64,000 nucleotides of DNA from RYN-230 sp963770535 (GCA_963770535.1 CAVYPZ010000007.1:186001-250000); one strand, 5' to 3'; numbered from the stretch's first letter, positions 1 to 8,392 are shown. Notes: a model not told the origin generated them from the sequence alone. Made by a program: numbers and translations.

Positions 1-2
1 CC

Positions 3-401
3 CACATTGCCGCGCACGGGGACTTCCGTGCCGACAGCCCGTTGTTCTCCTCACTGCGCATGCATGACGGGCCGCTGACCGTTTATGACTTCGAGCAGCT
101 GCGCAGCGCCCCGTACCGCATGGTCCTGTCGAGCTGTGACTCCGCCGTCGGCGCACCGGCGGGCGCCGATGAGCTGCTGGGCCTGGTCAGCAGCTTGCTG
201 CCGCTGGGCACGGCCGGGATCATCGCGGCCCTCGTGCCGCTGAACGACCACGCCGCCGTGCCCGTCATGGTCGGCTTGCACCGCGAGCTGAGGGCAGGGC
301 GGACCCTCGCCGAGTCGCTGTCCCACACGCGGCTTGCCCTGTCCGGCGACCCGGTTCTGCAGGCCACCGCGGAGTCCCTGGTCATGCTGGGCGCGGCCTG
401 A
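3..401 (+). CDS. CHAT-domain (caspase-like) protein, C-terminal part
   Basis: The gene enters from the left edge; the frame is open from base 3, so only about 132 C-terminal residues are visible. The first residues read HIAAHG, matching the catalytic-histidine motif of CHAT domains, and LSSCDSA follows about 50 residues later, matching the catalytic-cysteine motif. CHAT domains are caspase-fold cysteine proteases found in bacterial signalling and defence. The middle (GADELLGLVSSLLPLGTAGIIAAL) is the usual helix and strand after the cysteine. The gene ends 4 bases before a convergent ECF-sigma operon; related actinobacterial loci pair CHAT proteins with sigma factors. The fusion partner upstream of the CHAT domain is outside the window, so substrate and trigger are unknown. 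Confidence 0.8.
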   Translation, partial: HIAAHGDFRADSPLFSSLRMHDGPLTVYDFEQLRSAPYRMVLSSCDSAVGAPAGADELLGLVSSLLPLGTAGIIAALVPLNDHAAVPVMVGLHRELRAGRTLAESLSHTRLALSGDPVLQATAESLVMLGAA

Positions 402-405
402 AGCG

Positions 406-861
406 TCACAACGTGATCCAGCCGGTCAGCACGTCCGTGCCGCGGCCAGTACGGCATCGCAACCGGAACGGGCCGGGTGGTATGGGCTCGATGGAGAAGC
501 AGCCGATCTCGTCGACCGTGGCGGCCGTGGTCACGCCTTCCCGGGTCTGTGCCTCGATTGTCCCTCCTCCTGGCGGCATGACCTGGCCGAGCAGCGAGTC
601 CCCGGTGACCTCAAGCTCGATAGAGGTGTGCGCCGAGGTGAACGTCAGCGCCCGGATCGAGGCGGTCTCCGACCGGACGGCGGCGCTCTGGTCCTCGTCG
701 CGGCTGGAATCGTAGGTGAGCTGCGCGAGCTCAGCGTCAATGTTGTGCCACGCGTAGGTGCTCTTGGCCGCCTCGACCAGCCGGGCCGGAACGGACTCGC
801 GGGCCCTCATCGCATCGCGGAGCGCTCCCAGGAGCTGCTGGTCGTCCCACCCCTCACGCAC
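406..861 (-). CDS. Hypothetical protein downstream of ECF sigma factor (carboxypeptidase-regulatory-like)
   Basis: About 151 residues. The start is the GTG at 861 (VREGWDDQQLL), placed 8 nt after an AGGAG; a second GTG at 870 sits directly on that site and is less likely. It overlaps the end of the sigma gene by 8 bases, so the two are probably co-translated. The N-terminal half is charged and helical (LLGALRDAMRARESVPARLVEAAKSTYAW). The C-terminal half is beta-rich (SIELEVTGDSLLGQVMPPGGGTIEAQT, then GCFSIEPIPPGPFRLRC) and resembles a carboxypeptidase-regulatory or transthyretin-like fold. There is no signal peptide or membrane segment. Its position suggests a partner or regulator of the sigma factor, but it shows no classical zinc anti-sigma motif. 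That function is inference only. Confidence 0.7.
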   Translation of the reverse strand: MREGWDDQQLLGALRDAMRARESVPARLVEAAKSTYAWHNIDAELAQLTYDSSRDEDQSAAVRSETASIRALTFTSAHTSIELEVTGDSLLGQVMPPGGGTIEAQTREGVTTAATVDEIGCFSIEPIPPGPFRLRCRTGRGTDVLTGWITL

Positions 862-1468
862 GTGGCTCACCTCCTGGGTATCCCACCGACGGGCCGGTGA
901 TCTCATCGTCCGTGAACGCACGGAGGAAGCTTGACCGGCGCAGCCGCTCCAGGCACCGCCCCCGCTGCGGGCCGATGCTCCCCACCGGCATCTGGAGGAT
1001 GGCGCTGATCTCAGCGTAGGAGCGGGACACCTCACTCATGCACATCGCGAGCAGTTGCCGGCACCGTTCCGGGAGCTCAGCGAACGCTGCGCGCAAGGCT
1101 GCGTTCCGCTCGGCGGCGATGATCTCGTCCTCGATCATGGGATCACCGGGGCCTGCCGGCAGCTCGTCCGGCGCCGGGCCGAACCGGTCAAACCGGCGGC
1201 CGGCCCGCAGCACGCGCAGGCACTCGCGGGAGGTCGTGGTGGCCAGCCACCCGGGCAGCGCCGCGGGCTCACGCAGATTTCCCAGTTGCTCGACGAGCCG
1301 CAGCCAGACGTTCTGGTTCACATCCTCGATGTCCTGGCTGCCCAGCCGGTAGCGGGTGCAGATCCCCCACACCATCGGGGAGTAACGCTCGACGAGCTCA
1401 TTCCACGCGTCCTGATCCTGCCCGGCAGCCCGGGCCACGAGCGCCGCAACCACCTGGTTGTCACCCAT
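854..1468 (-). CDS. ECF-type RNA polymerase sigma factor
   Basis: About 204 residues. The start is ATG 1468 (MGDNQVVAAL) with GCAGGGAAG upstream; the frame stays open to a GTG at 1507. Region 2 is clear: AWNELVERYSPMVWGICTRYRLGSQ followed by DIEDVNQNVWLRLVEQ, the core-binding and -10-recognition helices. Region 4 follows with LPERCRQLLAMCM and YAEISAILQMPVGSIGPQRGRCLERLRR, the -35-binding helix-turn-helix. The two domains are joined by a short linker, and there is no region 1 or 3, as expected for the ECF class. The following gene overlaps its stop. It probably directs transcription of a small stress or signalling regulon that could include the facing CHAT gene; its target promoters cannot be read from this window. 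Confidence 0.9.
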   Translation of the reverse strand: MGDNQVVAALVARAAGQDQDAWNELVERYSPMVWGICTRYRLGSQDIEDVNQNVWLRLVEQLGNLREPAALPGWLATTTSRECLRVLRAGRRFDRFGPAPDELPAGPGDPMIEDEIIAAERNAALRAAFAELPERCRQLLAMCMSEVSRSYAEISAILQMPVGSIGPQRGRCLERLRRSSFLRAFTDDEITGPSVGYPGGEPRA

Positions 1469-1507
1469 GACGAGGCTTCCCTGCTCTGCCCCGCCGTGCC
1501 CGGGCAC

Positions 1508-1609
1508 TCATGATCCCGCCGTCGGGGACGGATCGGGACACTGGCCGGACAGGCCGGGCACGATTCCGGTCTCCGGGGTCATCGCGAGCCACTTGCACGT
1601 CAGCCTCAT
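1508..1609 (-). CDS. Candidate small ORF upstream of the sigma factor (33 aa)
   Basis: An ATG at 1609 follows an AGGAG (1617-1621, complement) by 7 nt and opens a 33-codon frame ending in TGA at 1508. The peptide starts MRLTCKWLAMTPETG and contains two cysteines, with a Pro/Ser-rich tail. Most third positions are G or C, as in real genes here. The stop lies 39 bases before the chosen sigma start, and the extended sigma frame (GTG 1507) begins right after it, so it could be a leader peptide coupled to the sigma operon. I do not recognise the family. Conservation at this position in relatives would decide whether it is real. Confidence 0.4.
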   Translation of the reverse strand: MRLTCKWLAMTPETGIVPGLSGQCPDPSPTAGS

Positions 1610-1834
1610 CTGCTCGCTCCTAATCCCGGCTGGTAGATACCCGCCTGGGTCCATAGTCAACGCCACGCCTGCGCGGCGCCACATGGGTGCGCGGGTCTCT
1701 CGTATCTGGCAGAGCCATCAGGCACCGATCTGATACACCGCCCGGCGGCGCCGCTCAGGACGGCATGATCACAGGCGCCGCCCCCCGGGGCGCAGACCCA
1801 GGTCTGCGACTATTGACCGGGCTGAAAGAGCAGG
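1610..1834. other. Intergenic region between sigma operon and nudC
   Basis: If the small ORF is not real, this gap extends from 1469 and is 366 bases long. It must hold the divergent promoters of the sigma operon and nudC. I see no RNA gene, no repeat and no convincing -35/-10 pair; a TTGACC at 1815-1820 lies too close to nudC to be its -35. Confidence 0.4.
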
Positions 1835-2755
1835 ATGGTGACAATGGCGTCCACCATGTACTACAGCGGGCTGGGGCTGGACCGGGCAGCCGGCGCCCGC
1901 GACGACCCGGAATGGGTGGCGGAGGTCCTCGGCGATGACAGCACCGCGGTGATCCCTGTGTGGCGCGATCAGTGCCTGGTCCGTGACGGGCTGCCGGTGA
2001 TGATGCGGCGCGGTGCGGCAGGAGACCTGCTGGCCGCCGCAGAGAGCCTCGCCCTCCTGGGCCTGGACGACGGCACCGCTGTCTTCGCCGCCGACGTCTC
2101 CGCCCTGGAGCAGCCGGCCGCGCTTGCGCTGGCCGGGGCGGCCGCGGTGATGGATATCCGGGCCCTGGTCGGCACCGTGCCGCCCGGCGCGGCCGGGATG
2201 TTCGCCTACGCGCGCGGAATCGCGCACTGGCATCGCAGCCAGCGGTTCTGCGGTGCCTGCGGAGGCCGGACGGACATCGGGGGTGCCGGCCATCACCGGA
2301 TCTGCCTCAGCTGCGGCACCCTGCTCTTCCCCCGTATTGAGCCAGCGGTGATCGTGCTGGTAGAGCTGCCGGGTGAGCCCGCGCGCTGCCTCCTCGGCCG
2401 GCACGCCGGAGCTGCCCCGGGACGATTCAGCACGCTGGCGGGCTTCGTGGAGATCGGGGAAAGCCTCGAGGATGCGGTCCGCCGTGAAGTGGCGGAGGAG
2501 GCCGGGGTGACCGTGGGCCGGGTCACCTACCGGGCGTCGCAGGCGTGGCCGTTCCCCGCTGGCCTGATGGCCGGGTTCACGGCCGAGGCACTCGCCAGCA
2601 CCATCCGGGCCGACAACGCTGAAGTGCTGGAAGCACGCTGGTTCACCGCAACCGAACTGCGGGCCCGCATCGCGGATCCGTCCGCCGGCGGTCCCTACCG
2701 GGCGGACTCAATCGGGAAGTTCCTCATCGACGACTGGCTGGCCGCCCAGGCCTGA
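1835..2755 (+). CDS. nudC: NudC-type NAD(H) diphosphatase / NAD-cap decapping Nudix hydrolase
   Basis: 306 residues. The family hydrolyses NAD(H) to NMN(H) plus AMP and removes NAD caps from RNA 5' ends. Three hallmarks are present in order: a zinc ribbon with Cys139, Cys142, Cys157 and Cys160; a complete Nudix box from Gly203 (GFVEIGE, then REVAEEAGV); and the NudC signature SQAWPFPAGLM at 235-245. The usual form is SQPWPFPxSLM, so a Pro-to-Ala and a Ser-to-Gly change are worth noting. The N-terminal NudC-like domain fills residues 1-120. The start is ATG 1835 or ATG 1844; the latter has better spacing from AGCAGG. It stands alone, with an IS110 element directly downstream. Confidence 0.92.
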   Translation: MVTMASTMYYSGLGLDRAAGARDDPEWVAEVLGDDSTAVIPVWRDQCLVRDGLPVMMRRGAAGDLLAAAESLALLGLDDGTAVFAADVSALEQPAALALAGAAAVMDIRALVGTVPPGAAGMFAYARGIAHWHRSQRFCGACGGRTDIGGAGHHRICLSCGTLLFPRIEPAVIVLVELPGEPARCLLGRHAGAAPGRFSTLAGFVEIGESLEDAVRREVAEEAGVTVGRVTYRASQAWPFPAGLMAGFTAEALASTIRADNAEVLEARWFTATELRARIADPSAGGPYRADSIGKFLIDDWLAAQA

Positions 2756-3001
2756 GGAGGCTAATAGGGATTGATCGTCGTGGTCGTGGTTACCCGGCCA
2801 GGATGGTTGCTGAGCCGCCGGCGGGTGAGCACTGGGTGAGGCTGGGCGTCGAGCCCTACCGCTAGATCGTGCCCCCGCCGGCTGGTGAGGCCCCCTGTGA
2901 TGGCTGGTGGGATGGCGTGCCTTAGAGCACTGATCTATTAGCAGGCTGCCGGGGTCCTCGGGCTCACTGTCAGGTTTGCAGGCTGGCGAGAGGAGCTGGA
3001 G
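2756..3001 (+). ncRNA. Candidate IS110 bridge-RNA region
   Basis: Known IS110-group elements encode a structured bridge RNA in the non-coding left end; it pairs with target and donor DNA to guide recombination. This 245-base segment occupies that position, is rich in G and T on the top strand, and contains possible stems such as GCCGCCGGCGG around 2814-2824. I cannot fold it or identify the guide loops. The ribosome-binding site of the transposase (GAGAGGAGC) lies at its 3' end. The call rests on position only. Confidence 0.35.
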
Positions 3002-4226
3002 TTGATCTTTGCCGGAGTGGACTGGGCCGAGGCCCACCACGATGTCTTTATTCAGGATGAGGACGGCCGGCGGCTGGGCGGTGGCCGGGCTGCCCGAGGG
3101 AGTGGACGGGATCGCCCGGTTCCACGAGCTGGTGTCACGGCACGCGCAGGAGCCGGGCGAGGTCGTGGCCGGGATCGAGACCGACCGGGGCCTGTTCGTC
3201 AGCGCCCTGGTCGCGGCGGGCTATCAGGTATTCGCGGTCAACCCGATGCCGGCGTCGCGGTACCGGGACCGGCACGGGTCCCCGGGAGCCAAGTCCGACC
3301 CTGGCGATGCGAAGGTGCTGGCGGACCTGGTCCGCACCGACCGGCACAACCACCGCCCGGTAGCCGGGGACAGCGACCTGGCTCAGGGAATCAGGGCGCT
3401 GGCCCGCGCGCACCAGTCAATGATCTGGGCCCGCCGCCGGCAGGCCAACCAGCTCCGCTCTGCGCTGCGCGAGTTCTACCCCGCTGCGCTGGCGGCGTTC
3501 GACGACCTGACCAGCGGCGACGCGATCGCCGTGCTGGCCGTGGCGCCGCAGCCGTCGCTGGGCGCAGCGCTGTCACGGGCACAGATCACCGCCGCGCTGC
3601 GCCGCGGCGGGCGGACCCGCCGCCTCGCCGAGCGCACCGCGGCGATCCAGGCCGCGCTGCGCGCCCCGCAGCTGCCGCCCGCTCCCGCGCTGGCCGCCGC
3701 CATGGGCGCCGCCGTCACCGCCACGGCCGCGGTAATCGCCGAGATGAACACCCAGATCACGGCGCTGGAGCAGCAGCTCGCAGCGGATTTTGAGCAGCAC
3801 CCGGACGCACAGGTGGTCCGTTCCCTGCCAGGACTGGGGACCATCCTGGGCGCCCGGGTGCTCGGCGAGTTCGGCGACGTGCCGGACCGCTATCCCAGTG
3901 CCAAGTCTCGCAGGAACTACGCCGGCACCTCACCCATCACCCGCGCATCAGGCACCAGGAGGGCCGTGCTGGCCCGCCACGCCCGCAACAAGCGCCTGGC
4001 CGATGCGATCTACCTCTGGGCGTTCGCCGCGCTGACCGCCAGCCCCGGCGCCCGGGCCTTCTACGATCATCGCCGCGCCGCCGGCGACACCCATCACCAG
4101 GCCCTGCGCACCCTGGGCAACCGCCTCGTCGGCATCCTGCACGGCTGCCTGGCCAGCCACACCCTCTACAGCGAAGACACCGCCTGGGCCCACCGCACCA
4201 GCCAGCAAGCTGCTCGCGCTGCTTGA
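3002..4226 (+). pseudogene. IS110-family DEDD transposase, +1 frameshift near 3087-3089
   Basis: Translation should start at TTG 3002 after AGGAG and reads MIFAGVDWAEAHHDVF, containing the first catalytic Asp of the RuvC-like DEDD domain. After RRLGGGR the frame must shift by one base, in the GGG at 3087-3089, to continue LPEGVDGIARFHELV and then GIETDRG and GAKSDPGDAKVLADLVRTD, which carry the remaining acidic residues. The C-terminal half has the IS110 serine-containing transposase_20 domain (LPGLGTILGARVLGEFGD, YAGTSPITRASG). One extra G explains the break. An internal ATG at 3009 would give a protein lacking the first Asp. The copy is therefore dead unless the base is a sequence error or programmed +1 shifting occurs. 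Confidence 0.85.
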
Positions 4227-4229
4227 CAC

Positions 4230-5240
4230 TTACAGCCGTGGGATGTCTAGCGGGACGTCTCGTCGCGCGGCCATGGCGGCCTGGCTGAACAGGCGGCCCC
4301 AGTGGCGGGCCCGGTCGAGGAGCTCGGGCGGGGAGACGACCTGGAAATCCGCCCCGGCCATGCCCAGCGCCATGATGGGCCAGTCGAGTGAGTCGGCGGT
4401 CATGCGGACCCGGCACCGGGTCGCGCCGGCGTCCTCGACCGTGGACCACCGGCCGATCCGCTGGCGGACGGCTGCGGCCGGGGCCGCAACGAGGACCTCG
4501 ACGTCGTAGGTGGCGACGACGTTGTCCATGCCGGCCCGGACGAACGTGGCAGCGTCGGCGGCGGGCAGCGTCCGCGGCCGGAAACGCGCCCCGGTGCCGT
4601 GCGGTGCGGCGACCCGGTCGAGGCGGAAGCTGCGCCAGTCGTTGCGGTCGAGATCGTAGGCCACCAGGTACCAGCGGCGGCCGAGCAGGACCAGGCGGTG
4701 GGGTTCCACATGCCGGCCGGTACGCTGGCCTGCCGCCGCGGTGTAGGAGAAGCGGACTCGCTCGCTGTCGCGGCAGGCCAGTGCGGCGGCGGTCAGGATG
4801 CCCGGATCCACGGTGGGCTGTGCCGCCCCACCCCAGCTGGCGGGGACCGTCATCGCGCTCAGCGCCTCGACCCGGCGCCGGAGACGGGCCGGCATGACCT
4901 GGACGATCTTGGCCAGGGCACGCACCGAGGATTCGGCGATACCGCCGACCGCGCCTTGCGCGGCCGCCTGCAGGCCCACGGCCAGCGCGACGGCCTCGTC
5001 CTCATCGACCAGCAAGGGCGGCAGCGCCGCGCCCGCAGCCAGCTGATATCCGCCCTCCACGCCGCGGCGGGCCTGGATCGGGTATCCCAGCTCGCGCAGC
5101 CGGTCCACGTCACGGCGCAGGGTGCGCGGCGAGATCTGCAATTGCCCGGCCAGCTCGGCGCCCGCCCAGTACCGGCGTGCCTGCAGCAGTGACAGCAGCC
5201 GCAGCGAGCGGGAACTCGTATTCGCCACGTCTCCCATCAT
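4230..5240 (-). CDS. YafY-type WYL-domain transcriptional regulator
   Basis: 336 residues. Residues 8-60 form a DeoR/HTH_11 winged helix (RLLSLLQARRYWAGAELAGQ, then ISPRTLRRDVDRLRELGY). A WYL domain follows at about 150-215, with WYLVAYDLDRNDWRSFRLDR as its ligand-binding signature, and then a WCX-type C-terminal extension. Such regulators bind nucleic-acid or nucleotide ligands and usually control the divergent neighbour, here a DinB-fold protein 95 bases away. The last residues (DVPLDIPRL) are encoded right where the IS110 element ends and look unlike the normal family ending, so the insertion may have replaced the native C-terminus. The DNA-binding and WYL parts are unaffected. Confidence 0.85.
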   Translation of the reverse strand: MMGDVANTSSRSLRLLSLLQARRYWAGAELAGQLQISPRTLRRDVDRLRELGYPIQARRGVEGGYQLAAGAALPPLLVDEDEAVALAVGLQAAAQGAVGGIAESSVRALAKIVQVMPARLRRRVEALSAMTVPASWGGAAQPTVDPGILTAAALACRDSERVRFSYTAAAGQRTGRHVEPHRLVLLGRRWYLVAYDLDRNDWRSFRLDRVAAPHGTGARFRPRTLPAADAATFVRAGMDNVVATYDVEVLVAAPAAAVRQRIGRWSTVEDAGATRCRVRMTADSLDWPIMALGMAGADFQVVSPPELLDRARHWGRLFSQAAMAARRDVPLDIPRL

Positions 5241-5334
5241 CGCTCAATTCAGGTCAGGAAGTGGCCGCTATAGGTCCTACCGTGGACTCAGGCGGGGAGA
5301 GAGAACCCCGGCGCCAACCGTGAAAGGCCGAGAC

Positions 5335-5907
5335 ATGACGACGAGCACCCCGATCACCGGCGACCTGGCGGCCAGCGGCCCGGCTGGCACCTCCGCCGTC
5401 AGCGGCGAGCGTGCCGATCTGCTGGCGATGCTGGCGAAGCAGCGGCACTTCCTGCGCTTCACCACCCGCGACCTGTCCGACGACCAGGCCCGGGAGCGCA
5501 CCACCGCGAGCGAGCTATGCCTGGGCGGCCTGATCAAGCACGTCACGGCCGTGGAAAAGGGCTGGGCGGACTTCATCGTGCAAGGCCCGTCGGCGATGGG
5601 CGATGCGGCCAGCATGACGGAGGATGACTGGGCGGAGCGGACGGCCGGTTTCCGGCTGCTGCCGGGCGAGACGCTGGCCGGCGTGCTGGCCGGCTACGCC
5701 GAGGTGGCCCGCCGGACCGACGAGCTGGCCGCCGGCCTGCCCGACCTGGACGCCACGCAGCCGCTGCCGAAGGCTCCCTGGTTCGAGCCCGGCGGACGCT
5801 GGTCGGCCCGCCGCGTGTTCCTGCACATCATCGCGGAAACCGCCCAGCATGCGGGGCACGCCGACATCATCCGCGAGTCCCTGGACGGCGCCAGGTCCAT
5901 GGGCTGA
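5335..5907 (+). CDS. DinB-like (DUF664) putative metal-dependent protein
   Basis: 190 residues. The start is ATG 5335, preceded by GAAAGG; the frame extends further upstream but that part overlaps the regulator's promoter. The protein is a DinB/YfiT four-helix bundle: LLAMLAKQRHFLRFTTRDLSD, LIKHVTAVEKGWADFIV (first conserved His), and a late helix HIIAETAQHAGHADIIRES with the HxxxH-type metal ligands. Actinobacterial DinB proteins are putative thiol-dependent transferases using mycothiol or related cofactors. It is divergently paired with the WYL regulator, the usual arrangement, so it is likely the regulator's target. The substrate is unknown. Confidence 0.82.
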   Translation: MTTSTPITGDLAASGPAGTSAVSGERADLLAMLAKQRHFLRFTTRDLSDDQARERTTASELCLGGLIKHVTAVEKGWADFIVQGPSAMGDAASMTEDDWAERTAGFRLLPGETLAGVLAGYAEVARRTDELAAGLPDLDATQPLPKAPWFEPGGRWSARRVFLHIIAETAQHAGHADIIRESLDGARSMG

Positions 5908-5981
5908 CCCTCACGGTCCCGCGGCCTTGCCCGCGCTGGCCGGCCGTCGTCTTCCCGCCGGCAGCCCGGACCCGTTGCGCC

Positions 5982-7304
5982 CTAGGACCGCGCGGCCGGG
6001 ATCTCCGCCTGGCGCCGGAAGGAGGCGAGCTGGCGCAGGCGCGGCCACTCGAGCGGCGGCTTGGGCGCGGGAACACCGGGCCGCTGCCTGGGCACGACCA
6101 CCCGCAGCGCCCCCGGCCGGATCGTGCAGCGGACCGGGGTGGGCATCATGACCGTCTCGCCGTCGATGCCGACCGGGATTTCCGGCTCGTCGGCGTGCAC
6201 GACGACCTCATCCGCGGTCAGGCTGGTCAGGCCCTGGCCGTGGCCCTGGCGGATGAGCCCGATCGCCTGCCGGGCGCTGTCCACCCGGACGGCGACCATG
6301 CCCAGCGTGCCCGCGTCGAGGCGGGCGCGCCTGCCCAGGCCGGCGAGATCTGTCATCTCGTAGGGGTCGTTGCTGACCAGCACGGCCTGCGGCCCCTCGA
6401 CCGTGACGTCACCGGCCTGGGCGGACAGGCGGGCCCCCTGGTGGCCCTGGAGCAGGTCGGGCAGCGTGCGCAAGGTGGTGCCGCGTTTGTCATCGCGGTA
6501 CTCGGGGCTGCGCACGACCTCGGCGTAGGCCCCGAACGACGCGTTGTTCACGAACGTGCGGTCCCCGATGAGGCCGAGGTCGATCCGCAGTTCCTCCCCG
6601 TCGGTGAGGGCGGCGAGGCAGGTGGACGGGTCGTCGCGGTCCAGGCCCAGGTCCAGCGCGAAGTGGTTGCGGGTCCCTGCGCTGATGACCAGGAACGGCA
6701 GGTCATGCTCGGCGGCGATGCCGGCGACCAGGGCCTGGGTCCCGTCCCCCCCGGCTACCCCGAGCAGGTCAGCCCCGTCGGCCACCGCCTTGCGGGCCAG
6801 CGCGGCCACGTCCACGATCCCCGGGCCGTCGAGCAGCGCCACCCGGGCGCCCTGGGCCTCGGCCTTTTCCTTCAGCCCGAACCGGGCGACCTTCCCGCCC
6901 CCCGATCTCGGGTTCATGATCAGGAACGCATGTGCCGGCCGCCCCGCGGGGACGGCGCGGGCGCCGTCCTTGCCTGCCCCGGAACCCAGCGCGGCCCGGG
7001 CGGCCGCCGCGGCCAGCAGCATCAGTGCCACCGCCACGATCGCGACCCAGAGCAGGTGGTGCACCGCGAACGCCACCAGGATGACCACCGGCGCGGCGAT
7101 GACCAGGACGGCCGCCAGCCACCGGCGCGCGCCCCGGTTGGCGAGGAACCAGTAGCCGCCCGCCACGACCGCGCACCCACCGGCCGCGGCGAAGATGACC
7201 AGCGTCACGCTGCGCCACCCCGCCACCGCGATCAGCAGCGCCACGGCGCCGAGCATCAGCGCGAACGAACCGCGGGCGAGCCAGCGCCGGGCCGTCATAG
7301 ACAT
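5982..7304 (-). CDS. Diacylglycerol/sphingosine kinase-family lipid kinase with N-terminal membrane domain
   Basis: About 440 residues. ATG 7304 is preferred because GGGGGTGG precedes it; an ATG at 7322 also opens the frame. The first 110 residues hold about four hydrophobic segments (FALMLGAVALLIAVAGW, VTLVIFAAAGGCAVVAGGYW, AVLVIAAPVVILVAF, LLWVAIVAVALMLLAAAA). The DAGK catalytic domain follows: FLIMNPRSGGGKVARFGL, then GVAGGDGTQALVAGIA with the GGDGT nucleotide-binding motif at about 185, then SAGTRNHFALDLGLD. Family members phosphorylate membrane lipids or lipid-linked precursors with ATP. The membrane anchor suggests action at the inner leaflet. It stands alone on its strand and the lipid substrate cannot be inferred. 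Confidence 0.88.
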   Translation of the reverse strand: MSMTARRWLARGSFALMLGAVALLIAVAGWRSVTLVIFAAAGGCAVVAGGYWFLANRGARRWLAAVLVIAAPVVILVAFAVHHLLWVAIVAVALMLLAAAAARAALGSGAGKDGARAVPAGRPAHAFLIMNPRSGGGKVARFGLKEKAEAQGARVALLDGPGIVDVAALARKAVADGADLLGVAGGDGTQALVAGIAAEHDLPFLVISAGTRNHFALDLGLDRDDPSTCLAALTDGEELRIDLGLIGDRTFVNNASFGAYAEVVRSPEYRDDKRGTTLRTLPDLLQGHQGARLSAQAGDVTVEGPQAVLVSNDPYEMTDLAGLGRRARLDAGTLGMVAVRVDSARQAIGLIRQGHGQGLTSLTADEVVVHADEPEIPVGIDGETVMMPTPVRCTIRPGALRVVVPRQRPGVPAPKPPLEWPRLRQLASFRRQAEIPAARS

Positions 7305-7377
7305 CAAGGGCCACCCCCACATGGCAGTTCAGGGTCCTGAATCATCCGCCGGGGGGCGTCGGCGATCCCGCAAGCAG

Positions 7378-7421
7378 CACGCCTGCCGACGGGACACTTC
7401 ACGCCTGCCGGCGGGACCCTT
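7378..7421. repeat. 22-bp tandem repeat, two copies
   Basis: Two adjacent 22-base units starting CACGCCTGCCG, at 7378-7399 and 7400-7421, differ at two positions (GAC/GGC and ACA/ACC) and are followed by another CACG. They lie in the otherwise featureless gap between the lipid kinase and the NTF2-like gene. No function is apparent. Confidence 0.7.
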
Positions 7422-7558
7422 CACGATCCCACGCACGCGCAGGTTCCGCCAGGGCTATCTGTGCTGTTGGGTGGGGCGGCTCGCCCTACATCGGCAGGCG
7501 GGTCGTCCGGATCGCGCAGTGACCCGCCCGGTCCCCGGCCCCCGCGCCACGGAATGCC

Positions 7559-8392
7559 TCAGCCCGGATGGCCGACGGGCGGGTTGACGTCGTCATAGAC
7601 ACGGGCGGCGGCCAGCAGCCCGTCCGGCCCGCGCTCGAAGACGGCGATCCCGGCCTGCGGCGGCAGGGCGTGACGGCCCCACCGGACGCAGTTGTACTCG
7701 AGGGCGCAGCGCACCCCGTCGTCGGTCACGGCGCAGTGCTCGAGGCTGATGCCGCCGCCCTCGCTGAAGCACGTGCCGAAGAACGCGCGGAGTTCGGCCG
7801 CGCCGCGGTGGGCATCGTGCGGGCCGATGGGCTCGCGGTAATAACCGTCCGGGGCGAAGGTGCCCACGATCGCTTCGGCGTCCCCTGCGCCGAGGGCGGC
7901 CTGGTAGCGGCCGACGACGTCGCCGGGGTCGGCGGGGCTGGGCCCCAGGATGGGGGGCCGGACGTGGCGCCGCCCGTCCACCGGCCACTGGCTGCAGTAG
8001 GTGCGGAACACCACCGACTGGTCGTCGGGTGATTCGGCGACCACCGCGATCGGCCAGGCCACCTCCTGCCCGTCCTGGTCCAGGTGCGCCAGCAGCTCGA
8101 CCACGGCCCGCCCGCCCGCCACGGTGGAGGCCACCGTCTCGGTGCGGGCGTGCTGGCCGGCCAGCCATGATCTGTTGCGGCCGACGAACTGCCTCAGCTG
8201 CCGGTGGCCGCGGACCTCCCCGGCGCGGGGGTCGTGGACCACGACCTCCCCGGGCCACACCGTCTCCAGGGCGCGGGCGTCACCGTGGTTCAGGGCGGTG
8301 AAGTACTGCCCGACCGGGTCAGCCCGGCCCGCGGCGCGGGTCTCCCGGCGCGCCAGTTCCGCGGCACTGCTGAAATCCGGAAACCACGGCAT
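7559..8392 (-). CDS. Tandem NTF2-like/SnoaL-like domain protein
   Basis: 277 residues from ATG 8392, which has GGGAG five bases upstream; an ATG at 8434 also opens the frame. The protein has two NTF2-fold (cystatin-like cone) domains. The first begins DPVGQYFTALNHGDARALETVWPGEVVVHDP, the second begins DPGDVVGRYQAALGAGDAEAIVGTFAPDGYYREP. Each has the typical helix followed by a beta sheet forming a pocket. SnoaL-like domains act as small-molecule binding proteins or cyclases/isomerases, but no catalytic pair can be assigned here. There is no signal peptide, so it is cytoplasmic. No operon partner is evident. Confidence 0.75.
   Translation of the reverse strand: MPWFPDFSSAAELARRETRAAGRADPVGQYFTALNHGDARALETVWPGEVVVHDPRAGEVRGHRQLRQFVGRNRSWLAGQHARTETVASTVAGGRAVVELLAHLDQDGQEVAWPIAVVAESPDDQSVVFRTYCSQWPVDGRRHVRPPILGPSPADPGDVVGRYQAALGAGDAEAIVGTFAPDGYYREPIGPHDAHRGAAELRAFFGTCFSEGGGISLEHCAVTDDGVRCALEYNCVRWGRHALPPQAGIAVFERGPDGLLAAARVYDDVNPPVGHPG

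Larger units (their letters stand above)
2756..4245 (+). mobile_element. IS110-family insertion sequence (ends approximate)
   Basis: The element consists of about 245 non-coding bases, a DEDD transposase gene, and a very short 3' tail. IS110 elements lack terminal inverted repeats and generate no ordinary target duplication, so the ends cannot be fixed by eye. The left end must lie after the nudC stop (2755). The right end lies at or just beyond the transposase stop (4226), within the last codons of the facing WYL regulator (4230 onward). The long upstream non-coding segment fits the IS110 subgroup, where the bridge RNA lies upstream of the gene, rather than IS1111. Confidence 0.6.
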
